Shown here: positions 1 through 8,781 of the stretch, in pieces | Layout of the letters: each line of letters starts with the position of its first letter | How positions within the stretch are numbered: the stretch's first letter is position 1 | DNA from: Mycolicibacterium vinylchloridicum | GTDB taxonomy: Bacteria; Actinomycetota; Actinomycetes; Mycobacteriales; Mycobacteriaceae | Direction of reading: 5' to 3' | DNA length: 64,000 bases | Assembly: GCF_013404075.1 (NCBI RefSeq) | Contig: NZ_JACBJQ010000023.1 | Location: 32,754 to 96,753 of the forward strand | Program-made: the position numbers and the translations under genes | Notes under the pieces: generated by a model | The model's input: only the letters and a program-made list of their open reading frames with translations | What the model was told of the DNA's origin: nothing | Databases searched by the model: none

Positions 1-2
1 CG

Positions 3-2402
3 GCCAAGGTCGGCGCATACGGAGGTATCGCGGTGGCCGCCTGGCTGGCCGGCTCGGTAGCCGCCGGTCACGGGGTCGCGTCAGCCGACGCGAGTGGCAG
101 CTCGTCGGGTTCATCGGCTTCCTCCGCTGGTGGATCCGCGTCCGGCGGATCGTCGACGGCCCATGCCGGGCCGCGGTCCACCGGTACCGCCAAGGCTAGA
201 GGCACCCGCGCGGCCAAGCCCGCTGCCACGGCGAAGTCGAACGGCTCAACGAGTTCGGCGGCCGCCACCGGCAGCGCCACGAACGCTGCTCCCACTGCTG
301 CGAGCGCGGCGGCGTCGACGACCACGACGACTCCGGCCGGGCGGGGCGGCGGCCTGCGCGCCGCACTCGCCACTCCGCAATCGAGCGTGTCCGTGGTGCC
401 GGCAGGCGTCACCGCCCAGGCAACGCCCAATCCGGTCGGGCTGCTCAATGCCGTCGTCACCTCGCTGCTCAACCCGTTCCTGAAGCCGCCGCCCCCCACC
501 CCCGGACCCGTCGTGCCGCTGATCTGGTCGGCACTGGGTGCGGTGCGGCGGGACGTGTTCAACCAAGCGCCGACGATCGGCACACCCACCACGACGGTGC
601 AGACGGGCCAGACGGTCACCGGGAACATCGGCGCGACCGACGCTGAAGGCGATGCGCTGAAGTACACCGTCACCGAGGGGCCCAAATACGGCACGGTGAG
701 AATCGATCAGGCGACCGGCAATTTCACCTATACTCCCGACGACATCGATTACTCTGCGGCACAGGAAGATTCGTTCACGATCTCGGTCACCGACGGCAAG
801 TTCAACGTGCTGATGCCGTTCAGCTCCCGGACCGCGACGGCCAGCAGCAGCCTGACGGTGCTCAGTCCCGAAGCGACACGGGTGATCCTCAATTTGCCGG
901 ACACGATCACCCATCCGGCGATTCCACGGTTCACCCCCGACGGCAAGACCCTCATGTTCTCGGCGACACCGGTCGCCGGTGGGCGAAGCGAGATCTACTC
1001 GATCAGCGCCGACGACACCGACGGGTCGACTGTCCAATGCATCACCTGCGGGGTGTCGACCAGCATCACCAACAATCTGAACAAGCCGGTCCCCACTGCC
1101 GACGGGTCAGGCCGCTTCGTCATGCAATCCGTCAACCCGGCGACCGGGTCTTACACCAACGTGGTGTACCAGCCCGGCACCGACACCGCGCCGGCCTCGC
1201 TGATCCCCATCATCACGCCACCGTCGGGATCCACCGCGATCGACAAGCAGCGTGAGATGCGGATCTCGCCCGACGGCAAGTATGTGTTGTTCAGTCAGAT
1301 CCAGCTGGGGACAGGCAATCTCATCACCGCCATCCCGGTCGTCGGCAAGTTGGTTCTCGCGACCAATGCGACGACCGGAGCGCCGGAGTACCACATCGAC
1401 GATGCCCGGGTGGTCTACCCGGTGGGCGAGGGCAAGCAGTGGACTCCCGACGGCAAGGGCGTGATCATCCTCGGCGGCCGCTACGAGTCGGGGAATGTCG
1501 ACGACGTCGTCGTGGACCTGGCCACCGGCAATGTCACGCGACTGACCGGCAACCTCGACTACGACGAGGACGTCGACATGTCGCCCAATCAGCAGTGGAT
1601 CGCGATCTGCAGCACCCGCGGGCTCGATGCCCTGACCCCGATGACCCGGATCGACCGGCCCGCGTTGTTGCCTGCCGATATCCAGGGTGCGGTGTACACG
1701 GCGTACGCGGGTGGACTCGCGACGGCCGACTACCCGAGCGGCACCGGAATCAACGTGTCCAACCAGGAGTGGCTGGTCGCGATCGATGATGATCTCAAGG
1801 GCGAGAACGGCATTCCGTTGTTCGTCACCGGTGACGGCTACGCCGCGCGCAGCATGCCGAGCTGGAACGCCGACGGAACCTCGGTCGCGTTCTGGGAGAG
1901 CAACATCAGCGACCCGTCGGACACCAGAATGGTCATCACCAACCTGAAGTACACGACCAGCGTCGGGACCGTGCAGGGTGACCTGGTCACGCCGAACGCC
2001 GACTGGGCGCCGGCTCTGAGCACCTACAAGTCGGGGGCGGCGCCGCTGCCTGCGGTCGGCGCGTACACCAGCCAGTACGGCGGCACCGCGTACGTCTCCG
2101 AAGCGCCCGATCCCACCACCGCGGGCAATACGGTGCGCACCGTGACGTACACCAACTACGTCAACAAGGAGGGCATGATCCTCAACGGCACCGAGTCGAC
2201 CAGCGCGGGGGCCAGCCAGGCCTCGATCGTCTACAAGGCCAACATCATCGTCACCGGCGAGCACACCGGCTCGCTCACGGCCGACGCGACGATCAACAAG
2301 CTGACCCGGTCGATCACCGGCACGATCTCGTCCACGCTCGATGGCAACACCCAGGTCCTGCTCGACCCGACCAAGGTCATCAATGACCAGTTGAGCGCCT
2401 AG
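3..2402 (+). CDS. Large exported Ig/cadherin-like plus beta-propeller protein (5' end outside window)
   Basis: The reading frame is open from the first bases of the window, so the gene starts upstream; GTG at 33 is only an internal candidate. The visible N-terminus is hydrophobic and then becomes a low-complexity Ser/Ala/Thr/Gly linker. Next comes a VCBS/cadherin-like Ig module (around NQAPTIGTPTTTVQTGQTV, with GDALKYTV and GNFTYTPDD). The C-terminal half carries repeated TolB/PD40-style propeller blades with the pattern SPDGK/TPDGK (FTPDGKTLMFS, ISPDGKYVLFS, WTPDGKGVII, WNADGTSVAFW). The architecture fits a mycobacterial surface or secreted protein with a binding propeller. The substrate is unknown. 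No catalytic motif was recognised. Architecture confidence is good; function is not assigned. Confidence 0.8.
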   Translation, partial: AKVGAYGGIAVAAWLAGSVAAGHGVASADASGSSSGSSASSAGGSASGGSSTAHAGPRSTGTAKARGTRAAKPAATAKSNGSTSSAAATGSATNAAPTAASAAASTTTTTPAGRGGGLRAALATPQSSVSVVPAGVTAQATPNPVGLLNAVVTSLLNPFLKPPPPTPGPVVPLIWSALGAVRRDVFNQAPTIGTPTTTVQTGQTVTGNIGATDAEGDALKYTVTEGPKYGTVRIDQATGNFTYTPDDIDYSAAQEDSFTISVTDGKFNVLMPFSSRTATASSSLTVLSPEATRVILNLPDTITHPAIPRFTPDGKTLMFSATPVAGGRSEIYSISADDTDGSTVQCITCGVSTSITNNLNKPVPTADGSGRFVMQSVNPATGSYTNVVYQPGTDTAPASLIPIITPPSGSTAIDKQREMRISPDGKYVLFSQIQLGTGNLITAIPVVGKLVLATNATTGAPEYHIDDARVVYPVGEGKQWTPDGKGVIILGGRYESGNVDDVVVDLATGNVTRLTGNLDYDEDVDMSPNQQWIAICSTRGLDALTPMTRIDRPALLPADIQGAVYTAYAGGLATADYPSGTGINVSNQEWLVAIDDDLKGENGIPLFVTGDGYAARSMPSWNADGTSVAFWESNISDPSDTRMVITNLKYTTSVGTVQGDLVTPNADWAPALSTYKSGAAPLPAVGAYTSQYGGTAYVSEAPDPTTAGNTVRTVTYTNYVNKEGMILNGTESTSAGASQASIVYKANIIVTGEHTGSLTADATINKLTRSITGTISSTLDGNTQVLLDPTKVINDQLSA

Positions 2403-2419
2403 GCGAGCGGCGCCGGTGC

Positions 2420-2866
2420 TCAGTCCTCGTCGTCGATGACGTGCATGGCGGCCTCCTCCGCGGAGGCCGCCCCGCCGTCGATGCCGACGTCTTCGGCGAA
2501 GAGCTCGGGGTCGTCGTCTTCGCCGAAGCCCGCATCCGGTGCCACCAGCCGTCCCGACCGGGCCCGGCCGACCTCGTCGTCCTCGGGGTATTCCGAGTCG
2601 CCGTCGTCGGCGGCGCCGTTGAGCTCGTCGAGTACGTTGCCCAGCCGGGACACCGGGTCGGGCTCTTCCTCGGCCAGCAGCTCATCGAGGGTTTCCGGGC
2701 CAGGATGGTCCAGGTTCGTGCGGGCATACGGTCGTTCCGGCGGGGAGATTCCCTCGTCGAGGATGTCGTCGACGCCGCGGTCGATCAGGGTGTCCTCGGG
2801 CTGGAGCTGGTTGTCATCCTCGACGCTGTACTCGCCGGTGTCGCTGCTGTCGTCCCAGGTGCTCAC
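2420..2866 (-). CDS. DUF5709-type acidic protein
   Basis: A 148-residue, strongly acidic protein beginning MSTWDDSSDTGEYSVEDD with motifs QPEDTLIDRGVDDILDEG and SPPERPYAR that match my memory of the actinobacterial DUF5709 family. The start is GTG at 2866. There is no signal peptide, membrane segment or catalytic motif. It lies 39 bases downstream of the hydroxyacid dehydrogenase on the same strand, and may be independently expressed since related proteins occur outside sugar-acid loci. Function unknown. Confidence 0.75.
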   Translation of the reverse strand: MSTWDDSSDTGEYSVEDDNQLQPEDTLIDRGVDDILDEGISPPERPYARTNLDHPGPETLDELLAEEEPDPVSRLGNVLDELNGAADDGDSEYPEDDEVGRARSGRLVAPDAGFGEDDDPELFAEDVGIDGGAASAEEAAMHVIDDED

Positions 2867-2905
2867 GAAACCAGGATGTCACGATGTCGCGGCAACGCCA
2901 CCCCG

Positions 2906-3868
2906 TTAGCGGGTGACCACGTTGTGCAGCGGCGCGCCCATCTGCAGCCGGGTGATGTTCGCGGTGATGTCCTCGATGCGGCCGATGAATGTATCGCGAG
3001 TGACACCCGACGAATGCGGCGTCATCAACAGGTTCGGCAGGTCCGCGAAGGGCAGATCTCCCGGGGCCGCCACCCCGTCGCCCGACGGATAGCGATACCA
3101 GACATCGATCGCCGCCGCGCGGATCACGCCACCGGCGAGTGCGTCAAAAAGCGCTTGCTGCTGCACCAGTGGACCGCGCCCGACGTTGACCAGCACTCCG
3201 TCGGGTCCCAGCGCCCGCAGTTGTGCGGCGCCGATCATGCCCTGGGTGCGCGAACTCAGCGGCGCCGAGACCACCGCAACGTCGCACTCGGTCAAGAGCC
3301 GAGTCAGCGAGTCGGTGCCGCCCGCCCAGGCCAGCCCGCAGTCCGGCACGCGACCCGAGTTCGTCACCGCCGCGCCGCTGCATCCAAAGGCGCGGAACAA
3401 CTGCCAGGCGCTCTGGCCGATATGTCCGAACCCGACGAACCCGATCCGGGCCTCCCCGAGCGTGGGTGCCTGCGGAATCTTCCGGTCATACACCGATGTC
3501 GCCCACCGGTTATCGCGCAGCGCGCGATCCTGAACGAGGAAGCCCCGCCGCAGCATCACCGCGGCGGCGACGATGTATTCAGCCATGGACCGCTCGTGAT
3601 GAAAAGTGTTGGCGACCAGCACCTCCGGTGGCAGCGCTTCGAAAGCCACCTTGTCGGTGCCGGCGCCGGCGACGTGAACCAGTTGCAGGCTTTCGGCGGC
3701 CCGTGCCATCGGCGCGGTGAACCGCCCGCCGACGAACACCTGCGCATCTCGCAAGTCCTCCGGGGCTACCTCCCCGACCCGCCACCGTACCTCGGTGCCG
3801 TCGGGCACCTGTGCTTCGAACCGGGATCGGTGCGGAATCAGGTTGGCGTCGTTGACCAGAACGTCCAT
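2906..3868 (-). CDS. D-isomer-specific 2-hydroxyacid dehydrogenase
   Basis: A 320-residue NAD(P)-dependent dehydrogenase of the D-2-hydroxyacid family. The Rossmann motif is visible as GFVGFGHIGQSAW, followed by the substrate-side stretch VLVNVGRGPLVQQQALFDAL and the C-terminal catalytic-His region LLMTPHSSGVTRDT. It is the last gene of the minus-strand operon that runs from the solute-binding protein (12296) to here, one base after glucarate dehydratase. In this setting it may reduce or oxidise a 2-keto or 2-hydroxy sugar acid; the actual substrate (glyoxylate, hydroxypyruvate, tartronate or similar) cannot be read from sequence. A second family member lies at 12600-13586. Confidence 0.85.
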   Translation of the reverse strand: MDVLVNDANLIPHRSRFEAQVPDGTEVRWRVGEVAPEDLRDAQVFVGGRFTAPMARAAESLQLVHVAGAGTDKVAFEALPPEVLVANTFHHERSMAEYIVAAAVMLRRGFLVQDRALRDNRWATSVYDRKIPQAPTLGEARIGFVGFGHIGQSAWQLFRAFGCSGAAVTNSGRVPDCGLAWAGGTDSLTRLLTECDVAVVSAPLSSRTQGMIGAAQLRALGPDGVLVNVGRGPLVQQQALFDALAGGVIRAAAIDVWYRYPSGDGVAAPGDLPFADLPNLLMTPHSSGVTRDTFIGRIEDITANITRLQMGAPLHNVVTR

Positions 3869-3869
3869 G

Positions 3870-5213
3870 TCAGCCCCGCTGCAGTGCCGGGCGCTTGCTG
3901 TCGAAGGCCCAGTCGGGAATCAGATATTGCATGGCCACCGCGTCGTCGCGGCCGCCGAGTCCCTCGCGCTGGTAGAGCTCATGAGCGGCGGCGAGCGCGT
4001 CGTGATCGAGTTCGACGCCGAGGCCCGGCTTGTCCGGCACGGCGAGGTATCCGTCGACGATATCGAAGGGCTGCTTGGTGATTCGCTGTCCGTCCTGCCA
4101 GATCCAGTGCGTGTCGATCGCGGTGATGTCACCGGGTGCGGCGGCCGCGACATGGGTGAACATCGCCAGCGACACATCGAAGTGGTTGTTGGAGTGCGAG
4201 CCCCACGTCAGTCCCCAGGCATCGCAGAGCTGCGCGACCCGCACCGAACCCGCCATCGTCCAGAAGTGCGGATCGGCCAGGGGAATGTCGACGGCGCCGG
4301 CTTTGATGGCGTGCCCGAGTTCGCGCCAATCGGTGGCGATCATGTTCGTTGCCGTCGGCAGGCCCGTCGCCCGCTTGAACTCCGCCATCACCTCGCGACC
4401 CGAGAAGCCGCCTTCCGGGCCGACCGGGTCCTCAGCGTAGGCCAGCACATCCGTGAGCTCGCGGCATGTCTTTATCGCGTCGGCGAGAAGCCAACCCCCG
4501 TTGGGGTCCAATGTGATTCGCGCGTTCGGGAAGCGGTCGCCCAGGGCGATGACGGCCTTGGCCTCGTCGGCGGCGGGCAGGACGCCACCCTTGAGCTTGA
4601 AGTCCTGGAATCCGTAGCGGGCCTGTGCAGCTTCGGCGAGCCGGACGATGGCCTCGGGTGAGAGGGCCTCTTCGTGGCGCACGCGAAGCCAGTCGTCGGC
4701 GTCGGCGGCTTCGTCATCCGGTGACCGGTAGGCCAGATCCGTCTTGGCCCGCTCACCCACGAAGAACAGATACCCTAACGCCTGCACTCGATCTCGCTGC
4801 TGCCCCTCGCCCAGGAGCGCGGCGACGGGCACCCCGAGATGCTGGCCGAGCAGGTCCAGCATCGCCGATTCGACCGCGGTGACGGCGTGCACTGCCACCC
4901 GCAGGTCGAATGTCTGGGCACCGCGGCCGTCCGCGTCCCGGTCGGCAAAGGCCCGGCGCATGGCGGTCAGCACCGCATGATGGCCGCCGATGCTGCGACC
5001 GGTGACGATCTCGCGGGCATCGCACAGCGTGCGCCGGATCGGTTCGCCACCGGGAACCTCACCGACGCCGGTATTGCCCTCGGAATCGGTGAGAATCACG
5101 ATATTTCGGGTGAAGTACGGGCCGTGGGCACCGCTGAGGTTCAGCAGCATGCTGTCATGGCCGGCGACGGGTACCACCGTCATGTCCCGCACGACGGGTA
5201 CTGAAGGGGTCAT
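3870..5213 (-). CDS. gudD: Glucarate dehydratase (enolase superfamily)
   Basis: A 447-residue enolase-superfamily dehydratase that would convert D-glucarate (and often L-idarate) to 5-dehydro-4-deoxyglucarate. The catalytic set of glucarate dehydratases is all present: K206/K208 in FKLKGG, metal ligands D236 (LDPNGGW), E261 (YAEDPVGPEGG) and N290 (ATNMIATDW), and H340 (WGSHSNNHFDVSLAMFTHV). Length matches the family. It is next to last in the ABC-importer operon and starts at ATG 5213, 12 bases after the IclR gene. A related but distinct enolase-superfamily dehydratase is encoded at 14583-15848. Confidence 0.92.
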   Translation of the reverse strand: MTPSVPVVRDMTVVPVAGHDSMLLNLSGAHGPYFTRNIVILTDSEGNTGVGEVPGGEPIRRTLCDAREIVTGRSIGGHHAVLTAMRRAFADRDADGRGAQTFDLRVAVHAVTAVESAMLDLLGQHLGVPVAALLGEGQQRDRVQALGYLFFVGERAKTDLAYRSPDDEAADADDWLRVRHEEALSPEAIVRLAEAAQARYGFQDFKLKGGVLPAADEAKAVIALGDRFPNARITLDPNGGWLLADAIKTCRELTDVLAYAEDPVGPEGGFSGREVMAEFKRATGLPTATNMIATDWRELGHAIKAGAVDIPLADPHFWTMAGSVRVAQLCDAWGLTWGSHSNNHFDVSLAMFTHVAAAAPGDITAIDTHWIWQDGQRITKQPFDIVDGYLAVPDKPGLGVELDHDALAAAHELYQREGLGGRDDAVAMQYLIPDWAFDSKRPALQRG

Positions 5214-5225
5214 GTCATCACTTCC

Positions 5226-6035
5226 TCATGAGGCGAACCACTTGTCGCCGTTGGCCAATGGGCGCACCACGCGGGAAACCTTGTCTCCCATGGTGCAGAG
5301 GGCATCGATGATCTCCCGCTCGCGGTCGGGGGTCAGCCGAGACACCGGAATCGAGGCGCTGATGGCGTCCTGCGGCGGTGTGCCGTAGCGCAGGGCGACC
5401 GCGAAGCACCGCACACCGAGTGTGTTCTCCTCGTCGTCGGTGGCGTATCCGCGGACCCGGACGGTGTCGAGGTCGGCGTCGAGCGCGGCGCGGTCGACGA
5501 TCGTTTTGGCGGTCAGCGGCGCCAAGCCGGCGGAGACGTGCTGGTCGCGATCGACGCCGAACCTCTCGGCGAGCAGCGACTTGCCCAGAGCGGTGGCATA
5601 CGCCGGCAGCCGCCGCCCCACCCGGCTGGCGGTGCGGGTGTACTGCTTGGATTCCCGGGTCGCGAGGTAGACCACATCGGTGCCGTCGAGGCGACCGAGG
5701 TGGAAGGTCTCGTCGAGGTCCTGTCGTAGATCGTCGAGGAACGGTGTGATCAACGGCAGATAGGGATCGCTGTCGAGGTAGCTGGTGCCGACCAGCAGGG
5801 CTCGAATCCCGATCGCGTACAGGGTGCCGGTCGGGTCCGAGCGCACCCATCCCTGAGCCACCAGCGTCCGCAGCAGGGCATGCGCGCTGCTGCGGGGCAT
5901 CTCGAGTGCGTCGCTGATCTCGCGCAGCCGCGCCGGATCGTCGTGGCGCGCGGCCAGGTACTCCAACAGCTCGACGGTGCGCACCGCCGACTTCACCTTG
6001 CGCACTGCGAGATCGGGCGCCGATTCGTCGGACAC
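5226..6035 (-). CDS. IclR-family transcriptional regulator
   Basis: A 269-residue regulator starting at GTG 6035. The N-terminal winged helix-turn-helix (KSAVRTVELLEYLAARHDD ... LREISDALEMPRSSAHALLRTL) is followed by the effector-binding IclR domain (GRRLPAYATALGKSLLAE, and RGYATDDEENTLGVRCFAV, a typical IclR signature). It sits inside the aldarate operon, one base from the TauE-like gene, so it probably responds to a sugar acid and controls the importer and gudD. The inverted repeats upstream of the operon (12317-12341) are a possible target. Confidence 0.92.
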   Translation of the reverse strand: MSDESAPDLAVRKVKSAVRTVELLEYLAARHDDPARLREISDALEMPRSSAHALLRTLVAQGWVRSDPTGTLYAIGIRALLVGTSYLDSDPYLPLITPFLDDLRQDLDETFHLGRLDGTDVVYLATRESKQYTRTASRVGRRLPAYATALGKSLLAERFGVDRDQHVSAGLAPLTAKTIVDRAALDADLDTVRVRGYATDDEENTLGVRCFAVALRYGTPPQDAISASIPVSRLTPDREREIIDALCTMGDKVSRVVRPLANGDKWFAS

Positions 6036-6036
6036 C

Positions 6037-6765
6037 TCAGCCTCCCATCGTCAGAAGTTCACGGCCGATCAGCACCATGGCACCCAGGGCCGAGGCGCTG
6101 ATTGCCAACCACCGCAACCGTTTCGGATCGAGGAGTCGGTTGAGGCCACGAGATAGCCCATAGCCGATCACCGCCGCCGGAATCAGGACGGCGAACGCCA
6201 CCAGAGTGTGGCCGGTGATGGCGCCCGTCGCGGCCAGCACCGCCAGCGACATCAATGAACCCACCAGAAAGAAACCGCCCATGGTCCCGCGTAACCGTGC
6301 GCCCGCGTTGCGCTGCCACACCAGCGCCATCGGCGGGCCGCCGATGGCCGTCGCCGTCCCCAGCACGCCGGAGGCCGCGCCCGCCAGCACCACATTGCGT
6401 CTGCGCGGCAACGGAATCCAACCGAAGCTGGTCATCACGACACCGATCAACACGGCGGCGGCGAGCATGATCGCCAAGCCCCGCTCGGGCAGGCTCGCCA
6501 GCAGCAACGCGCCCGCGATGGTGCCGGGCACTCGGCCGGCCAGCGCCCATCCGGTGCCGTGCAGGTCGATCTCCTGACGCTCCTGCACGACGACCATCAG
6601 TGTGACCAACGTTGCCACCATGATCAGGGTGCCGGGAATGAGTCCGGGATCGACCAGAGCGACGACGGGAGCGGCGAGCATCCCGATGCCGAAACCGATG
6701 GATGCCTGCAGCGCAGACGCCACCACGACGGTCGCGGCGATAGCGGCAAATCCCCACGCGCTCAT
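6037..6765 (-). CDS. TauE/SafE-family sulfite/organic anion exporter-like membrane protein
   Basis: A multi-spanning protein of about 242 residues beginning MSAWGFAAIAATVVV. I chose ATG 6765 because it forms an ATGA overlap with the stop of the upstream ATPase; a longer frame to 6816 has a non-hydrophobic extension. The helices and the glycine-rich GFGIGMLAAPVVALVDPGLIPG and TAIGGPPMALVWQ motifs are typical of the TauE/SafE (DUF81) family. Members move sulfite, sulfoacetate or small organic anions. Here it may export an acid or balance charge during sugar-acid growth; this is inference. Confidence 0.85.
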   Translation of the reverse strand: MSAWGFAAIAATVVVASALQASIGFGIGMLAAPVVALVDPGLIPGTLIMVATLVTLMVVVQERQEIDLHGTGWALAGRVPGTIAGALLLASLPERGLAIMLAAAVLIGVVMTSFGWIPLPRRRNVVLAGAASGVLGTATAIGGPPMALVWQRNAGARLRGTMGGFFLVGSLMSLAVLAATGAITGHTLVAFAVLIPAAVIGYGLSRGLNRLLDPKRLRWLAISASALGAMVLIGRELLTMGG

Positions 6766-7766
6766 GCCGGCACAGATGTGAGCGTGGCCCCCTCGGACAG
6801 CAGGGGATGGTGGCACTCGGCGCTGTGTCCGGGGATGTGCGGGTCGGCCGCCGCGGGCGGGGCCTTCGTCGCGCAGATGTCGGTGGCCTTCCAGCAGCGG
6901 GTGCGGAACCGGCAGCCCGAGGGCGGGTTGAGCGGAGAGGGCACCTCGCCCTTGAGCAGGATGCGCTGATTGCGTTGTGCACCGTCCAGAGTCGGGGCCG
7001 CCGACATCAGTGCTGCCGTGTAGGGGTGGTTGGGCCGATCGAAAACCGGTTCGGTGGAGCCGGTTTCGATGATCCTTCCCAAATACATCACCGCAACGCG
7101 GTCGGCGACATGACGCACCACCGACAGGTCGTGCGAGATGAAGATGTAGGCGATCCCCAACTGCTGCTGCAGGTCGTTGAGTAGGTTCAGCACCTGCGCT
7201 TGCACGGAGAGGTCCAGCGCGGAGACCGGCTCGTCACAGATGATCACGTCGGGGTCCAGCGCCAGGGCACGGGCGATCCCGATGCGCTGGCGCTGCCCAC
7301 CGGAGAACTCCTGCGGGTATTTGTCGGCCGCACCGGCGCCGAGCCCGACAAGGTCGAGTAGTCCTCGCACCCGGGTCTGGCGCTCTCGCCGATTGCGGTA
7401 CATGCCCGGATGGCTGCGCCACGGCTCGGCGATGATGTCACCGGCCGACATGCGGGAGTTCAACGACGCGTAGGGATCCTGGAACACCATCTGCACTCGG
7501 CGGCGGAACTTCAGTAGGTCCTTGCCGCGCAGGCCGAACGGGTCGACGCCGTCGAATTGCACGCTTCCCGAATCCGGCTTCTCCAGCATCAGCAGGGTGC
7601 GGGCCAGAGTGGACTTCCCGCAGCCTGATTCGCCGACCAGGCCGAGTGTCTCGCCGCGTGCGAGATCCAGCGTGATCCCGTCCAGGGCGCACAGCTTCTT
7701 CTTGCCACCGCCTGCGACGTGAAACGACTTGCGAAGGTCGCGGACCGCGAGCATGGACTCAGACAT
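6762..7766 (-). CDS. Oligopeptide/dipeptide-type ABC transporter ATPase (DppF-like)
   Basis: About 334 residues. Walker A GESGCGKSTLARTLL, ABC signature FSGGQRQRIGIARALAL and Walker B VIICDEPVSALDLSVQAQ are intact. The C-terminal oligopeptide-ATPase extension with Cys residues (GCRFRTRCWKATDIC) is the DppF/OppF type. I chose ATG 7766 (MSESMLAVRDLRKSFH), which overlaps the preceding ATPase stop by 8 bases; the longer frame to 7901 is out-of-family sequence. It pairs with the DppD-like ATPase to energise the importer encoded just upstream. Confidence 0.93.
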   Translation of the reverse strand: MSESMLAVRDLRKSFHVAGGGKKKLCALDGITLDLARGETLGLVGESGCGKSTLARTLLMLEKPDSGSVQFDGVDPFGLRGKDLLKFRRRVQMVFQDPYASLNSRMSAGDIIAEPWRSHPGMYRNRRERQTRVRGLLDLVGLGAGAADKYPQEFSGGQRQRIGIARALALDPDVIICDEPVSALDLSVQAQVLNLLNDLQQQLGIAYIFISHDLSVVRHVADRVAVMYLGRIIETGSTEPVFDRPNHPYTAALMSAAPTLDGAQRNQRILLKGEVPSPLNPPSGCRFRTRCWKATDICATKAPPAAADPHIPGHSAECHHPLLSEGATLTSVPA

Positions 7767-8781
7767 TGGGCACCTCTTCGGGGAAGTGGCAGGCGGCGCT
7801 GCGGCCGGAGCCGACGGGCTTGAGGCTCGGACGGGTGGTGGCGCAAGTATCACTCGCCAACGGGCAGCGGGCCTGATATACGCAGCCTTCCGGGATGGCA
7901 TGCAGGTCCGGTGGTGAGCCGCCGATGGACTTCAGTTGGTCACCGCGACGGGCGTTGACCGGAACGGAATTCAGCAGACCTTTGGTATAGGGGTGCCGCG
8001 GCTCGGCGAAAACATCTGCCACCCGGCCGGTCTCGACGATGTTGCCGGCGTACATCACCGCGACGCGGTCGGCCTCCTCGGCGACCAGGGCCAGGTCGTG
8101 GGTGATCAGCACGACCGCCATCCGGTATTCGGCGCGAAGATCCCGCAGCAGCGCCATGATCTGCGCCTGCACGGTGACGTCCAGCGCGGTGGTCGGCTCG
8201 TCGGCGATCAGCACACTCGGGTTGAGTGCGACCGCCATGGCGATCAGCAACCGCTGGCGCATACCGCCGGAGAACTGGTGCGGGTAGGAATTGAGCCGCG
8301 TCTCGGGCTGCGGGATACCTACGCGTGCCATCAATTCGATAGCTCTGCGTTTCGCTTCCGCGGCGCTCATGCCCTGGTGGATGCGGAACGGTTCGGCCAG
8401 CTGAGTGCCCACCGTATAGAGCGGATTGAGGGCGGTGAGCGCGTCCTGGAACACGATCGCGAGCTCGGTGCCGGCGATCCGGCGCCGGGTCTTGCGGTCG
8501 GCACCGAGCACGTCGGTGTCTTTCAGCATCGCGGTGCCGGCGACAATCTCGGCGACCGGCTCCAACAGCCCGACGAGCGCGGTCGCGGTCATCGACTTAC
8601 CGCACCCGGATTCGCCCAGCAGCGCCAGGGTTTCGCCGCGGTGGGCATCGAACGAGACGGCGTTGACCGCGCGCACGGTGCCGGAGATGGTGCGGATGTC
8701 GACGGTCAGCCCATCGACCGACAGCACGGTGTCGGCGTCGTCGGTGTCGGCGGACAGGCGGTGGTCTACGGCTGCGGTCAT
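7759..8781 (-). CDS. Oligopeptide/dipeptide-type ABC transporter ATPase (DppD-like)
   Basis: About 340 residues starting at ATG 8781 (MTAAVDHRLSADTDDADTV), with an ATGA overlap to the permease stop. Walker A GESGCGKSMTATALVGLL, signature FSGGMRQRLLIAMALNP-like (FSGGMRQRLLIAMAVALNP) and Walker B VLIADEPTTALDVTVQAQ are intact, and the C-terminus has the family Cys cluster (GCVYQARCPLASDTC). A much longer open frame extends to 9675 but runs through the permease gene in another frame and is rejected. It is one of two ATPases of a peptide/nickel/opine-class importer. Confidence 0.93.
   Translation of the reverse strand: MTAAVDHRLSADTDDADTVLSVDGLTVDIRTISGTVRAVNAVSFDAHRGETLALLGESGCGKSMTATALVGLLEPVAEIVAGTAMLKDTDVLGADRKTRRRIAGTELAIVFQDALTALNPLYTVGTQLAEPFRIHQGMSAAEAKRRAIELMARVGIPQPETRLNSYPHQFSGGMRQRLLIAMAVALNPSVLIADEPTTALDVTVQAQIMALLRDLRAEYRMAVVLITHDLALVAEEADRVAVMYAGNIVETGRVADVFAEPRHPYTKGLLNSVPVNARRGDQLKSIGGSPPDLHAIPEGCVYQARCPLASDTCATTRPSLKPVGSGRSAACHFPEEVPNV

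Noticed and set aside
2441..4081. 546-residue plus-strand frame over DUF5709 and the hydroxyacid dehydrogenase
   Set aside because: Antisense to clearly recognised genes and Arg-rich, as expected of a high-GC shadow frame.
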